The notes beneath the pieces are model-generated. The model saw only the letters and a list, made by a program, of their open reading frames with translations. It was not told the DNA's origin and did no database searches. Below, in pieces: positions 10,463 to 20,008 of a stretch of DNA of 64,000 nt; position 1 is the stretch's first letter, and each line of letters starts with the position of its first letter. This stretch comes from Polaromonas sp. YR568 (lineage in GTDB: Bacteria > Pseudomonadota > Gammaproteobacteria > Burkholderiales > Burkholderiaceae_C): assembly GCF_900116715.1 (NCBI RefSeq), contig NZ_FPBM01000010.1:156477-220476 (forward strand), read 5' to 3'. The translations under genes were made by a program, and so were the position numbers.

Positions 10463-11380
10463 TCATGCAGCCACCTCTGTGCGCTCGGCCACCCGCATCA
10501 CGGCGCTGCGCGAGCGCGGGTTGCCGTCTACTTCTTCTTCGCTGGGCTTGGTGCGGCCAAGGGCCTTGAGCTGCATGGCCTTGGGTTCGGCGAAAGGCGC
10601 GCGGCGGTCGAACACCTCGCGCGAATGTGCGGCGATGAATTGTTTGACGATGCGGTCTTCGAGCGAATGAAAACTGATCACCACCAGACGGCCTCCCGGT
10701 TGGAGAACTTTCAGTGACGCGGCTAGCGCCTGTTGCAACTCTTCAAGCTCGGCGTTGATGAAAATCCGAAGAGCCTGAAATGTGCGCGTTGCAGGGTCCT
10801 TGCCCGGCTCGCGGGTTTTGACCGCGCCAGCCACGACTTCGGCCAGCTCAGCGGTGGTTCGAAGAGGGCCCCGTTCCTGTCGGCGACGATCAATCGCCTT
10901 TGCAATCTGTTGAGCAAACCGTTCTTCGCCATATTCACGAATCACCTCCGCCATGGTTTCTATGGATGCATCCACCAGCCACTCGGCCACGCTCTGGCCA
11001 CGCGTGGTGTCCATGCGCATGTCCAGAGGCCCCTCTTGCCGAAAAGAAAAACCGCGCACCGGGTTGTCGATCTGCGGCGAACTCACGCCCAGGTCCATCA
11101 GCACGCCGGCCGCGCTCGCGGCGGGCAACTGCCCCAGGTGCATGAAGCCCTCGTGGCGAATGGAAAACCGCGGGTCGGTAATGGTTTGCGCCTCGGCGAT
11201 GGCGTCCAGGTCTTTGTCGAAGGCCGTCAGGCGCCCCTGGGCCGACAGCTGCGACAGCAGAAGGCGCGAATGCCCGCCGCGCCCGAAGGTCGCGTCGACG
11301 TAGTGGCCGTCCGGGTTGACAAGAAGCGCCTCTATGGCTTCGTTCAACAGGACGGTGCGGTGTATCCATGTGCCGTTCAC
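10463..11380 (-). CDS. rsmH: 16S rRNA (cytosine1402-N4)-methyltransferase
   Basis: RsmH (MraW) methylates N4 of C1402 in the ribosomal P site. The protein starts [20 protein letters not shown]; the SAM-binding [10 protein letters not shown] motif is at residues 29–38, with FDKDLDAI after it. [21 protein letters not shown] (in pieces) and [15 protein letters not shown] are further family signatures. Length 305 is standard. It lies 9 bases downstream of mraZ and 16 upstream of ftsL. Confidence 0.97.
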   Translation of the reverse strand: MNGTWIHRTVLLNEAIEALLVNPDGHYVDATFGRGGHSRLLLSQLSAQGRLTAFDKDLDAIAEAQTITDPRFSIRHEGFMHLGQLPAASAAGVLMDLGVSSPQIDNPVRGFSFRQEGPLDMRMDTTRGQSVAEWLVDASIETMAEVIREYGEERFAQQIAKAIDRRRQERGPLRTTAELAEVVAGAVKTREPGKDPATRTFQALRIFINAELEELQQALAASLKVLQPGGRLVVISFHSLEDRIVKQFIAAHSREVFDRRAPFAEPKAMQLKALGRTKPSEEEVDGNPRSRSAVMRVAERTEVAA

Positions 11381-11389
11381 CGTCTTCTT

Positions 11390-11818
11390 TCAGAACGAAA
11401 AGTCTCTGAAGACATCGGGCATCTCGCCCTTCATCTGTTCGGCCTCCTGGGCCGCGTAGGTGGCGGCATCCCAGAGCTCGAAATAGCTGCCCATGCCCAG
11501 CAGCACCGTTTCTTTGCTGATGCCCGCGGCCGCGCGCAGCTCGGGCGACACCAGCACGCGGCCGGTGGCATCCATGTCCACGTCCATGGCATTGCCCAGG
11601 AAAATCCGCTTCCACCATTGGGCCTGCATCGGCAGCGAGGCGATGCGGTCACGAAATTTCTCCCACTCGTTGCGAGGGAAAATCATGAGGCATCCGTGTG
11701 GATGTTTTGTGATGGTGAGTTGGCTGGAAGCCGTCGCGCTCAGGACGTCACGATGCCGGGTCGGCACAGAGAGCCGCCCCTTGGTATCGAGAACTAACGA
11801 TGAAGCGCCTTGAAACAC
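11390..11818 (-). CDS. mraZ: Transcriptional regulator MraZ, GTG start
   Basis: MraZ is a ring-forming DNA-binding protein that represses its own dcw promoter. Two AbrB-like repeats are visible, each with the conserved DxxGR signature (residues 11–15 and 83–87). The protein is 142 residues. The only fitting start is GTG at 11818 ([10 protein letters not shown]) with a weak AAAGG about nine bases upstream. A matching operator of four GTG repeats lies just upstream (11837–11871), so autoregulation is well supported here. Confidence 0.96.
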   Translation of the reverse strand: MFQGASSLVLDTKGRLSVPTRHRDVLSATASSQLTITKHPHGCLMIFPRNEWEKFRDRIASLPMQAQWWKRIFLGNAMDVDMDATGRVLVSPELRAAAGISKETVLLGMGSYFELWDAATYAAQEAEQMKGEMPDVFRDFSF

Positions 11819-11836
11819 TGCTACAAACCTTTAGAG

Positions 11837-11871
11837 AACACTTTTCACCACTAAATTGCACTTCTTCCCAC
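11837..11871 (-). promoter_or_regulatory. MraZ operator: four GTG boxes at exact 10-bp spacing
   Basis: Reading the minus strand, GTGGG, GTGCA, GTGGT and GTGTT begin at 11871, 11861, 11851 and 11841, exactly one helical turn apart. MraZ in other bacteria binds three or more TGGG/GTGG-type boxes separated by about five bases upstream of mraZ; the first and third boxes fit best. The array ends about 18 bases before the mraZ GTG and would overlap the start of the transcript. Confidence 0.78.
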
Positions 11872-11897
11872 TTTAGCAGGAAACCATTTGCAAACAA
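11870..11897 (-). promoter_or_regulatory. candidate mraZ (dcw) promoter
   Basis: On the minus strand TTGTTT (11897–11892) and TAAAGT (11875–11870) are separated by 16 bases and could serve as −35 and −10. The −10 abuts the first MraZ box, which is where a repressor site would be expected. The hexamers are each imperfect, so this is a positional inference. Confidence 0.4.
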
Positions 11898-12111
11898 GGG
11901 ATTTGAAACAAATTTTTTCAATGAAATCAAGGACTTAGAAGCGTCTGTGGATGCAGACCAATAATTAAATATCGTTCTAAATTAAGCACTTAGCAGATGC
12001 AGTGAAAGTATTGCTTTAACCCAATAGGGTGAAGCGCCCGATGCATTGCTTCAAAGAGGTGACTATTTCCGTCGCGGTTGCGAACGATGAGCTGCCATCC
12101 AACGGATGAGG

Positions 12112-12163
12112 GCTATAAAAAATATAGCAACAGCCTGAGGCAGTACAGGGGCTGGTGAATGGC
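12112..12163 (+). repeat. interspersed hairpin repeat (copy D)
   Basis: The plus strand reads GCTATAAAAAATATAGC, a 6-bp inverted repeat around an A-rich loop, followed by an AGCC/GAGGC stretch and GGGGCTGG…AATGG. The order of blocks matches copies at 24278, 43911 and 55144, though the GCGC block is altered. It is intergenic. Function unknown; family-typical repeats of this shape are scattered through Comamonadaceae chromosomes as far as I recall. Confidence 0.5.
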
Positions 12164-12265
12164 GCTGCCGCGAGAGGCGGACTGCATCCGGATGCTGGAG
12201 GCGCTACAGGCACCGCAGGCGATACAGCTCGAAGAGCCGGGCCGGCAGTGCCGTCAAAGTGAAGC

Positions 12266-12309
12266 GAGGGGGAGAAGAGAAAAGAGGAAGAGAGGAGAGG
12301 AGAGGAAGG
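12266..12309 (+). other. 44-base pure purine tract
   Basis: Every base from 12266 to 12309 on the plus strand is A or G, built from GAGAG/GAAGA units. On the minus strand, the transcribed strand sense of the gene ending at 12318, the RNA would be a C/U-only stretch beginning about nine bases after the stop codon. A G-free pyrimidine-rich RNA is what Rho prefers, so a Rho-dependent end is one reading; a triplex-forming mirror element is another. Confidence 0.6.
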
Positions 12310-12317
12310 CGCAGACC

Positions 12318-14150
12318 TCAGTCGACGCGAACCAGCACCCTTGCGTGTTCGGTAATGCCGATCACATTGAAGAAGGCGGCAACCAGGCGGTTGACGTCGG
12401 AGAACTGGACGGCCCTGTTTTCGGCCTCACGGGCAGACACCCAGTTCAAAAGCGTTCCTGCGGCGGAAAAATCGACCCGGATCAGCTTGGAGCAGGAGAT
12501 GAGCATCATGTCGGCGCCCATCAGCTTGACTTCCAGTTTGTCGAGTACCGCAATCGCGTCGCCCTGGATTTGCCCGGACAGCTCCACAGACAGCATGTTG
12601 CTCATTTGCGAGCTCATGGCGTCCATCTGGGTGTCGCCCTCGATGGCGCTGAGGCTGGACGGCGTGGAGTCGCGATACACATCGCCAATGATGGTCTGGC
12701 CGGAGACAGCACCCCCTTGCGCATCCAGCGGTTTGTATTCGCAGCGCGCGCTGTCCCAGGCCGGGGGCGAGACTTCGTAGGTCACACAAAAGTCGAGCGC
12801 GGCCAGCTCGAAATCGTCAGGGCGGTGTGTCACGCGCAGGGCTTCCATGCGCAGCTTCCACCAGTTCTGGTCGGTATCGCGGTTGCCCGACGGCGTGGCG
12901 GTTTCCAGCACCTTCTGCAGTTGCGGATCACCCAGGAAACGCAGTTGAACAGGCTGCGCCGCCCAGCCGCTGAATACCTTGCTCAGCGGCTCGAGGGCGG
13001 CCGGCTCAATGCTCTTGAGGTTCTTCCAGTCCAGGCGCCAGGGCATGGGCGCCTTGGCAATCGCCGCCTTGAGGGCCGCCACCGTCTGGATGCCCAGCAC
13101 CGAGGGGCATATCCAGTCGGCGGCAGGACCGTTGCCGGCGGCAACCTTGCCCTCCGGCGTGCTGAGCAGTTTCACCATGTCGGGCATGGAGAACCACTGC
13201 GGCGCCGACCGGTCAAAACGCTCGACGAACTGGATGGCGGCGGTTTCGAATTTGTCTTGCTGGGCGGTGGCGCGGTAAAGATCAAAGAGCGTCAGCCAGG
13301 TCTCCGCATGGTCCGTACGTGCAGCGCCCGGTGCGAGGATTTCCAGCAAACCGGCTTCAGCGCCGGCGTCATCACCGTTGGCAAAGCGAATGGCGGCTTC
13401 TTCCAGTTCGGCGTCGTGCGCAACTTCTTCGACGTCGACCGCGTTGAATTTGGAGGCGGAAAAGCCGGATGCGCTGCTGTCCTGCGCCGACGGGACGCTT
13501 GGCGGGCTGCTGACAGGGGGCGCAGGAGGTTTGGCCGCAAAGCCGCCGCCCCGGGCTTCCGCCAGTGCGATGGACAAAGAGTCCGGCTCAGTCGGCAAGG
13601 GATCACTCTGCGTCATAGGCGCAGACGGCGGTTGGGCCGCCTTGGCCGCGGCCGATTGCAGCCCTGCCGGCGCTGTGGGCCGGTATGCGGCCGGCAGCGC
13701 GTTGTCCAGCAACGGGGCATGGACCGAAGCGGTGCTCCGGCCATGCGGCATGGAGGGCGGGGTCGAGCTGTCGACGTCGCCGCCATTCTTGGTCTTCCAC
13801 CACTGCATGGACATCTGCGCTTCGATCTCGTCGATCTTCTTGAGCGTGGTGGCCCGGTCATCGGGCTTCGAAGGCATGCTGCTCTGGAAGAAAGAAGGCC
13901 TGCCGCCGGGGTCTTGCCCCACGCCCACCATGGCTTCGCGCTTGCGCATCTTGCGCAGCATGTCGAATTCACGCTTGCGCACAAAATCATTTTGCCGCTT
14001 GCGCTCTATCATTTCCTTGAGCAATTGCTTGCTCATGGCTTCGTCGCGGTCTGTGGGCGCAGCGTCCAGGTCGGCCCAGTTCGTGGCCGGATTCCGGACG
14101 AACTTGACCATCTTGGAGAGCAGGCCTGAAGCGGTATCTTCTTTGGACAT
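12318..14150 (-). CDS. large conserved-type protein with C-terminal STAS-like domain
   Basis: This 610-residue soluble protein has no signal peptide. The N-terminal ~90 residues are charged and helical (KEMIERKRQNDFVRKREF). Residues ~120–250 are Pro/Ser/Ala-rich and probably disordered. A middle region has tetratricopeptide-like helical pairs (EAAIRFANGDDAGAEAGLLEIL). The last ~95 residues (ELSGQIQGDAIAVLDKLEV… to the end) look like a STAS/anti-anti-sigma fold that carries VDFSAAGTLLNWV where these domains often have a phospho-Ser loop. Exact function unknown; a cytoplasmic scaffold or signalling protein is plausible. It is 47 bases downstream of the dksA-like gene on the same strand. Confidence 0.7.
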   Translation of the reverse strand: MSKEDTASGLLSKMVKFVRNPATNWADLDAAPTDRDEAMSKQLLKEMIERKRQNDFVRKREFDMLRKMRKREAMVGVGQDPGGRPSFFQSSMPSKPDDRATTLKKIDEIEAQMSMQWWKTKNGGDVDSSTPPSMPHGRSTASVHAPLLDNALPAAYRPTAPAGLQSAAAKAAQPPSAPMTQSDPLPTEPDSLSIALAEARGGGFAAKPPAPPVSSPPSVPSAQDSSASGFSASKFNAVDVEEVAHDAELEEAAIRFANGDDAGAEAGLLEILAPGAARTDHAETWLTLFDLYRATAQQDKFETAAIQFVERFDRSAPQWFSMPDMVKLLSTPEGKVAAGNGPAADWICPSVLGIQTVAALKAAIAKAPMPWRLDWKNLKSIEPAALEPLSKVFSGWAAQPVQLRFLGDPQLQKVLETATPSGNRDTDQNWWKLRMEALRVTHRPDDFELAALDFCVTYEVSPPAWDSARCEYKPLDAQGGAVSGQTIIGDVYRDSTPSSLSAIEGDTQMDAMSSQMSNMLSVELSGQIQGDAIAVLDKLEVKLMGADMMLISCSKLIRVDFSAAGTLLNWVSAREAENRAVQFSDVNRLVAAFFNVIGITEHARVLVRVD

Positions 14151-14197
14151 GGTGGCGCGCGACTAAGACTGAACTTCTTTTAACCGGAAACCTGGCG

Positions 14198-15241
14198 TCA
14201 ATCGCCAAACATTTTTTGCTTGAGCTCCCGGCGCTGCTGCGCTTCCAGGGACAAATTGGCCGTGGGGCGGGCAATCAGCCGGCCCACGCCGATGGGTTCG
14301 CCGGTTTCGTCGCAGTAGCCGTAGTCGCCGGAATCAATGCGGGCAATCGACTGTTCGATCTTCTTGAGCAGCTTGCGTTCCCGGTCACGGGTGCGCAGTT
14401 CAAGGGCGTGCTCTTCTTCGATCGTGGCGCGGTCCGCCGGATCGGGCACCACGACGGTGTCTTCACGCAGGTGTTCGGTGGTTTCGCCGGCACTGTTGTG
14501 GATGTCCTGCTTGAGCACCGACAGCTTGTGGCGAAAGAACGCGAGCTGCTTTTCGTTCATGTACTCGGAGTCGGGCATGGCCTTGACTTCGTCGTCGGTG
14601 AGCTGCTCGGCGGATTTGGTCTTCCAGTTGTTGGCAAGCTTGGGGTCTTTTTTGGCCGCCGCCTGGGGTGGCGGCGCGATCACGCGTTCGGTCATTGTGG
14701 AGTAACTGGCTTTGGCTGCGTCAGGCGCATGGGTTGGCACCATGGGTGCGGGAGGGGGTGATTGAGTGGCCACCCGGGCGGAACTGCGCCGGCCGGGCTT
14801 CAGGGGAGGCGGAGCCACCAGTCCGCCCTTGAGGGGGGCGGGCGCCGGCGCCGGAGCGGCCACAGGTGCGGCAACTTTGACGACAGGTTTGGCGGGCGCC
14901 TTGACTGGTGCTTTGGCAGCGGGCTTGGCGGCTGGCTTGGCAACAGCTTTTGCTGCGGGTTTGGCGGAAGGCTTTGACGGCGTTTTGGGCACAGGCTTGA
15001 CGGGTTTGGCGACGGCCTTGGCTTTTGACGGCACTGGCTTGGCAGCGGTTTTCTTGGCGGCTGCGGGCTTTTTGGCTGGTGCGGCTTTCGCGGCAGGCTT
15101 GGCTTTGGCAACGGGTTTGGCAGGTTTTTTCACTGTCTTGGCTGCCGCCTTGGGCGCTGGCTTGGCCTTCGCGGCTGCTTTGGCAACCGGTTTGGCGGGG
15201 GCCTTGGCGGCCGGCTTGGTCTTCTTTGCTTGGGCTTTCAC
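14198..15241 (-). CDS. dksA: DksA-type RNA polymerase-binding protein with long Lys/Ala/Pro N-terminal tail, GTG start
   Basis: The C-terminal ~135 residues are DksA: a coiled coil with the tip motif DxxDxA intact (D267, D270, A272) and GDYGYCDETGEPIGVGRL plus ARPTANLSLEAQ. Only C310 remains of the four zinc cysteines; the others are T313, S331 and A334. DksA binds the RNA polymerase secondary channel and, with ppGpp, retunes transcription. Residues 1–~200 are an AKPAAK-repeat tail like bacterial histone H1-like proteins. I start at GTG 15241 (MKAQAKKTKP) because AGAGGAG lies about nine bases upstream; that gives 347 residues against ~150 for E. coli DksA. Confidence 0.88.
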   Translation of the reverse strand: MKAQAKKTKPAAKAPAKPVAKAAAKAKPAPKAAAKTVKKPAKPVAKAKPAAKAAPAKKPAAAKKTAAKPVPSKAKAVAKPVKPVPKTPSKPSAKPAAKAVAKPAAKPAAKAPVKAPAKPVVKVAAPVAAPAPAPAPLKGGLVAPPPLKPGRRSSARVATQSPPPAPMVPTHAPDAAKASYSTMTERVIAPPPQAAAKKDPKLANNWKTKSAEQLTDDEVKAMPDSEYMNEKQLAFFRHKLSVLKQDIHNSAGETTEHLREDTVVVPDPADRATIEEEHALELRTRDRERKLLKKIEQSIARIDSGDYGYCDETGEPIGVGRLIARPTANLSLEAQQRRELKQKMFGD

Positions 15242-15591
15242 AATGTGTCTCCTCTGGAAAGCTGCCCCGGAACCACTTTCAGGGCCCTGAGGCGGCTTCC
15301 TGGCCAAACCGCGGCTGTACGGTTCGGCCCTTCCTGTTGCCAGATTTCCTGGTTTGTCTGCCGCACGCCAGTCATGAAAACCCCAACAAAGTGATTTTCA
15401 AGTGACATAAACCGCTTTTTAGCCGGTTTTCTGCTGGACGGGTCTCCCGATTCGATTTTTCGGGTATTTTGGTCGGCGCGCGATTGTAGCGGCTCGCCAG
15501 CCAGCTGTATTACCCGGCAAACAAATCGTTGGAGAATCGAGACAAACATGGGGCCCTCCGCCTTTTATAGGCTACAGGCGAACAGCCTACC
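15242..15591. other. 350-base gap upstream of the dksA-like gene
   Basis: No gene is supported here. On the minus strand GCTACAAT (around 15490–15483) has a good −10-like TACAAT hexamer, a common pattern before genes in this group, but I see no matching −35 at proper spacing. If used, the dksA-like mRNA would have a leader of over 200 bases. Confidence 0.4.
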
Positions 15592-16662
15592 TCAAACCAG
15601 GCATTGCTCCAGACCCTGCAAGAAAATATCTTTGGGCAAATCGATACCGATGAAGACCATCTTGCTGTTTTTCTTCTCGCCCTCGGCCCAGGCGGGCCCG
15701 AGGTCGCTGCCCATGAGCTGGTGCACGCCCTGGAAGATCACCTTGCGGTCGGTGCCCTCCATGTTCAGCACGCCCTTGTAGCGCAGCATGCGCGGGCCGT
15801 AGATGTTGACCACCGCGCCCAGGAAATCCTCGAGCTTGGCGGGGCTGAAAGCCTTGTCGGACCTGAAGACAAAACTCTTGACGTCATCGTCGTGGTGGTG
15901 ATGGTGGCCATGGCCCTCATGCCCATCCTTGGCATCGTGTGCGTGTGAGGGGTGGTCGCAATGCTCGCCGTGCACATGGTCATGGTCGTGCCCGGCGTGG
16001 TCGTCTTCCTTGAGGAAATCGGGGTCGATGTCCAGCTTGGCATTGAGGTTGAAGCCGCGCAGGTCGAACACGTCCTTGATGGCGACTTCGCCGAAGTGCA
16101 CGGTGCTTTGCGGCGCGCGCGGGTTCATGTGCTTGAGGCGGTGCATCAGCGCGTCGACTTCGTCCTTGGCCACCAGGTCTGATTTGCTGATGAAGATCTG
16201 GTCGGCAAAGCCCACCTGGCGGCGCGCCTCCTGGCGGTCGTTGAGCTGGTTGGCGGCATGTTTGGCGTCGACCAGCGTCAGGATGGAGTCCAGCAGGTAT
16301 TGCTCGGCAATTTCCTCGTCCATGAAGAAGGTCTGCGCCACCGGGCCCGGGTCGGCCAGGCCGGTGGTTTCGATCACCACGCGCTCGAAGTCGAGCAGGC
16401 CCTTGCGCTTTTTGGCGGCCAGCAGCTGCAGCGTTTCGCGCAGGTCCTCGCGGATCGAGCAGCAAATGCAGCCGTTGTTCATCTGGATGATGTTTTCCTC
16501 GGTGTCGTTCACCAGGATTTCGTTGTCGATGTTTTCTTCGCCGAATTCGTTTTCGATCACGGCGATCTTCTGGCCGTGGGCTTCAGTCAGCACGCGCTTG
16601 AGCAGCGTGGTCTTGCCGGAGCCCAGAAAGCCGGTGAGTATGGTGACGGGAATCAAGCTCAT
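15592..16662 (-). CDS. COG0523/CobW-family metal-handling GTPase
   Basis: A G3E-family GTPase of 356 residues, starting MSLIPVTILTGFLGSGKTTL. Walker A GFLGSGKTT is at 11–19, the metal-binding CICC motif at 65–68, and SKSD for guanine recognition at 159–162. Residues 221–260 are an extreme His/Asp stretch with about 18 histidines, followed by the CobW C-terminal domain. The family delivers Zn or another metal to client proteins; the CxCC and His tract favour zinc or nickel binding but the client is unknown. No Zur-like operator or cobalamin gene is obvious nearby. Confidence 0.9.
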   Translation of the reverse strand: MSLIPVTILTGFLGSGKTTLLKRVLTEAHGQKIAVIENEFGEENIDNEILVNDTEENIIQMNNGCICCSIREDLRETLQLLAAKKRKGLLDFERVVIETTGLADPGPVAQTFFMDEEIAEQYLLDSILTLVDAKHAANQLNDRQEARRQVGFADQIFISKSDLVAKDEVDALMHRLKHMNPRAPQSTVHFGEVAIKDVFDLRGFNLNAKLDIDPDFLKEDDHAGHDHDHVHGEHCDHPSHAHDAKDGHEGHGHHHHHDDDVKSFVFRSDKAFSPAKLEDFLGAVVNIYGPRMLRYKGVLNMEGTDRKVIFQGVHQLMGSDLGPAWAEGEKKNSKMVFIGIDLPKDIFLQGLEQCLV

Positions 16663-16837
16663 GGTGTTACCTAAAAACGGGAAATTGCAGGAAAGGCGTG
16701 CGGCGCCGGCAGCGGGGCTGCCAGCACCCAAGCTGGGGAGTTTAGCGGTGGCTTCAAGCCCTGCGGACAAGACCCGGCGAATACCAATTCAGCCAACAGT
16801 CACTTTACAGACGCTGTCAAGCCCCCTGCGCGACGCC

Positions 16838-18028
<1,191 letters not shown>

Positions 18029-18108
18029 GGCGCTATTGTCGCGGCTGGGCTGTAGCGCCCCGCCCGGCCGGAATCACCTGCGCCACGTCCCCAAAACTGG
18101 GGAATGTC

Positions 18109-19992
18109 ATGTTTGCGAAAGTTTGCGACAATCGTGGGTTAATGATTTTTACGTACATTTCACGGCAGTTGGGGAAATTCCAGCGAACGGCGCGCCTTGC
18201 AGGCAGCGGCATTCGCCGGCCTGCCGCCGCACGGACTTTGCTGCTGGGCCTGGCCATGAGCCTGCTGGTGGGCTCGCTGCTGGCCGTGACAAGCCTGGAT
18301 GCACGCTCGCGCACTGTGCTCGACCTGGACACCCGCATCCAGCCGGTAGCCTTGCAGGACTGGGGCGACTACTGGATAGATAACACTGGCCGGTTCACGC
18401 CCGAGCAGGTCGCCGGCACGGAAAGCATCCCCTGGAAGCCGACACGCGGTGAAGCCATCTACCCGGTCACCAGCGGGCAGGCTATGTGGGTGCGCTTTAA
18501 CGTGCCACCCGCGCCTGACGCCGAGCGCTGGTACCTGGAAGTGCCCTACCCTTCCATCGACAGGGCCTCGCTGTACACACTCGACGGCGCGGGCCAGTGG
18601 AACGAGCAGCGCGCCGGCGACCTGGTCGCGGTCAACAAGTGGCCGGTGCCGCACCGCCACCCCCTGCTGCCCATCGCACTGTCGGCCGAAGTGCCGACCA
18701 AATATTTGCTGCGGCTTGAAAACGGCCACGCCTTCAGCGTCCCGCTGCAGTTCATCAGCGAAAGCCGGCTGAGCTATTCGGAGCAGCGCGTCTCGCTGAT
18801 CCTGGGCATCTTCTTCGGCCTGACCGGCCTGGCCGCGCTGATTTCCGCGCTGGGCGCCGTCTCTCTGCGTGATACCGCTTACGGCTTTTATGCCCTGTGC
18901 GTGACCTTGCTGGGTCTGACGCAGGCCACCGTCACCGGCATCGCGGGGCTGCACCTGTGGCCCGCCTGGCCGGAGTGGAGCGACGTCTCCACCTCGGTGC
19001 TGCCGATGCTGACGATGTCGGCCACGCTGCTGTTTATTTCCGCGGCGACGTCCCTGTACGAGCGTTCGCGGCGCCTGCATTGGCTTATGGTGGGCCAGGC
19101 CGTGCTGGGTGCCCTCACCGCCGTTGTGCTGGCGGTGATTCCCGCGGCGTCGCGGATGGACGTGTTCATCCCCATCATGCTGCTGCTGCAATTCAGCGGC
19201 ATGCTGGTGCTGGGCTGGGCCTGGCGGCGCGGCGACCGCTTTGCGCCCTGGCTGATGCTGGCTTATGTGCCCGTGCTGATTGCCGCCGGCTGGACACTGG
19301 CGCGCAACGCCGAGCTGGTGCCCATCGGTTTCCTGACGCAGCACGGCATGCAGCTGGCCGTGGCGCTGCACCTGCCTATCGTGATGCTGGTGCTGATGCT
19401 GCGCAGCCAGCACCGGCGCGAAAACACCCGGCGTATCCAGGGCCTGGACCGGGTAGACCCGGCGACCGGCCTGATCAACGGCCATGTGTTCGCCGAGCGC
19501 CTGTTCCGCATGATCGCGCGCTCCGAACGGCTGCGCCACCAAAGCGCGGTGATGATCATCGACCTGGTCAACACCGAGCAGATCCAGCGCGACTTCGGGC
19601 GCAAGGCCGCCGACGAGCTGCCGCTGCGCGTGGCCGAGCGCCTGTTGTCGACCGCACGGGAGATCGACAGCGCCGCGCGCCTCTCTGAGCGGCGCTTTGG
19701 CATGCTGGTGGAAGGCCCTTTCAGCGCCGAAGACGCCGGCACGCTCGGGCCGCGCATCGTGGCGCGCTGCCTCATGCCCTACAAGGGCCTGCATGTGGAC
19801 TGCGTGGCGCAGGTGCATGTGGCCTATGCGCTGGTGCCCCACAACGGCTCCAATGCGCAAGGGTTGCTGACGCAACTCGAGGAACGCCTGGCGTCGGCGC
19901 CCGCCGACAGCAAACGCGCGGTATTCATGCTGGGCGAAGCGCCGCCGCCAAGACCGCCCCGGCGCTCGCGGCTGGGCCCCCGGCCGCTCTAA
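18109..19992 (+). CDS. 7TM-DISM sensor with degenerate GGDEF domain
   Basis: An N-terminal membrane helix (about residues 40–60) precedes a periplasmic 7TMR-DISMED2-type domain (MWVRFNVPPAPDAERWYLEVPYPSIDR in parts), then seven membrane helices (about 235–435) and a GGDEF-like cytoplasmic domain (about 441–590). DPATGLINGHVFAERL matches the GGDEF lead-in, but at the active loop the sequence is SERRFGM instead of GGDEF, so diguanylate cyclase activity is unlikely. The ATG at 18109 has GGGGA five bases upstream; an ATG at 18142 is an alternative. It probably senses an extracellular ligand and signals by protein contact. The C-terminus is Pro/Arg-rich. Confidence 0.85.
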   Translation: MFAKVCDNRGLMIFTYISRQLGKFQRTARLAGSGIRRPAAARTLLLGLAMSLLVGSLLAVTSLDARSRTVLDLDTRIQPVALQDWGDYWIDNTGRFTPEQVAGTESIPWKPTRGEAIYPVTSGQAMWVRFNVPPAPDAERWYLEVPYPSIDRASLYTLDGAGQWNEQRAGDLVAVNKWPVPHRHPLLPIALSAEVPTKYLLRLENGHAFSVPLQFISESRLSYSEQRVSLILGIFFGLTGLAALISALGAVSLRDTAYGFYALCVTLLGLTQATVTGIAGLHLWPAWPEWSDVSTSVLPMLTMSATLLFISAATSLYERSRRLHWLMVGQAVLGALTAVVLAVIPAASRMDVFIPIMLLLQFSGMLVLGWAWRRGDRFAPWLMLAYVPVLIAAGWTLARNAELVPIGFLTQHGMQLAVALHLPIVMLVLMLRSQHRRENTRRIQGLDRVDPATGLINGHVFAERLFRMIARSERLRHQSAVMIIDLVNTEQIQRDFGRKAADELPLRVAERLLSTAREIDSAARLSERRFGMLVEGPFSAEDAGTLGPRIVARCLMPYKGLHVDCVAQVHVAYALVPHNGSNAQGLLTQLEERLASAPADSKRAVFMLGEAPPPRPPRRSRLGPRPL

Positions 19993-20008
19993 AACCGGTC
20001 AGCCGGAT

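Larger units (their letters stand above)
11898..12317. other. gap between mraZ promoter and STAS-like gene
   Basis: No convincing gene is present in this 420-base stretch. It is AT-rich near 11900–12010, contains one interspersed hairpin repeat (12112–12163) and ends with an uninterrupted purine tract (12266–12309) just beyond the stop of the upstream gene. Confidence 0.6.

Noticed and set aside
12159..14129. 656-codon open frame on the plus strand opposite the STAS-like gene
   Set aside because: No recognisable family and composition of a GC shadow; the minus-strand gene has structured domains and a sensible start.
14840..15230. apparent minisatellite or CRISPR-like repetition
   Set aside because: The repetition follows codons for AKPAAK-type peptide inside one continuous frame; there are no fixed-length direct repeats with unique spacers.
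18160..19875. 571-codon open frame opposite the 7TM sensor
   Set aside because: Gln/His/Arg-rich shadow with no membrane segment or motif; the plus-strand protein has clear topology.
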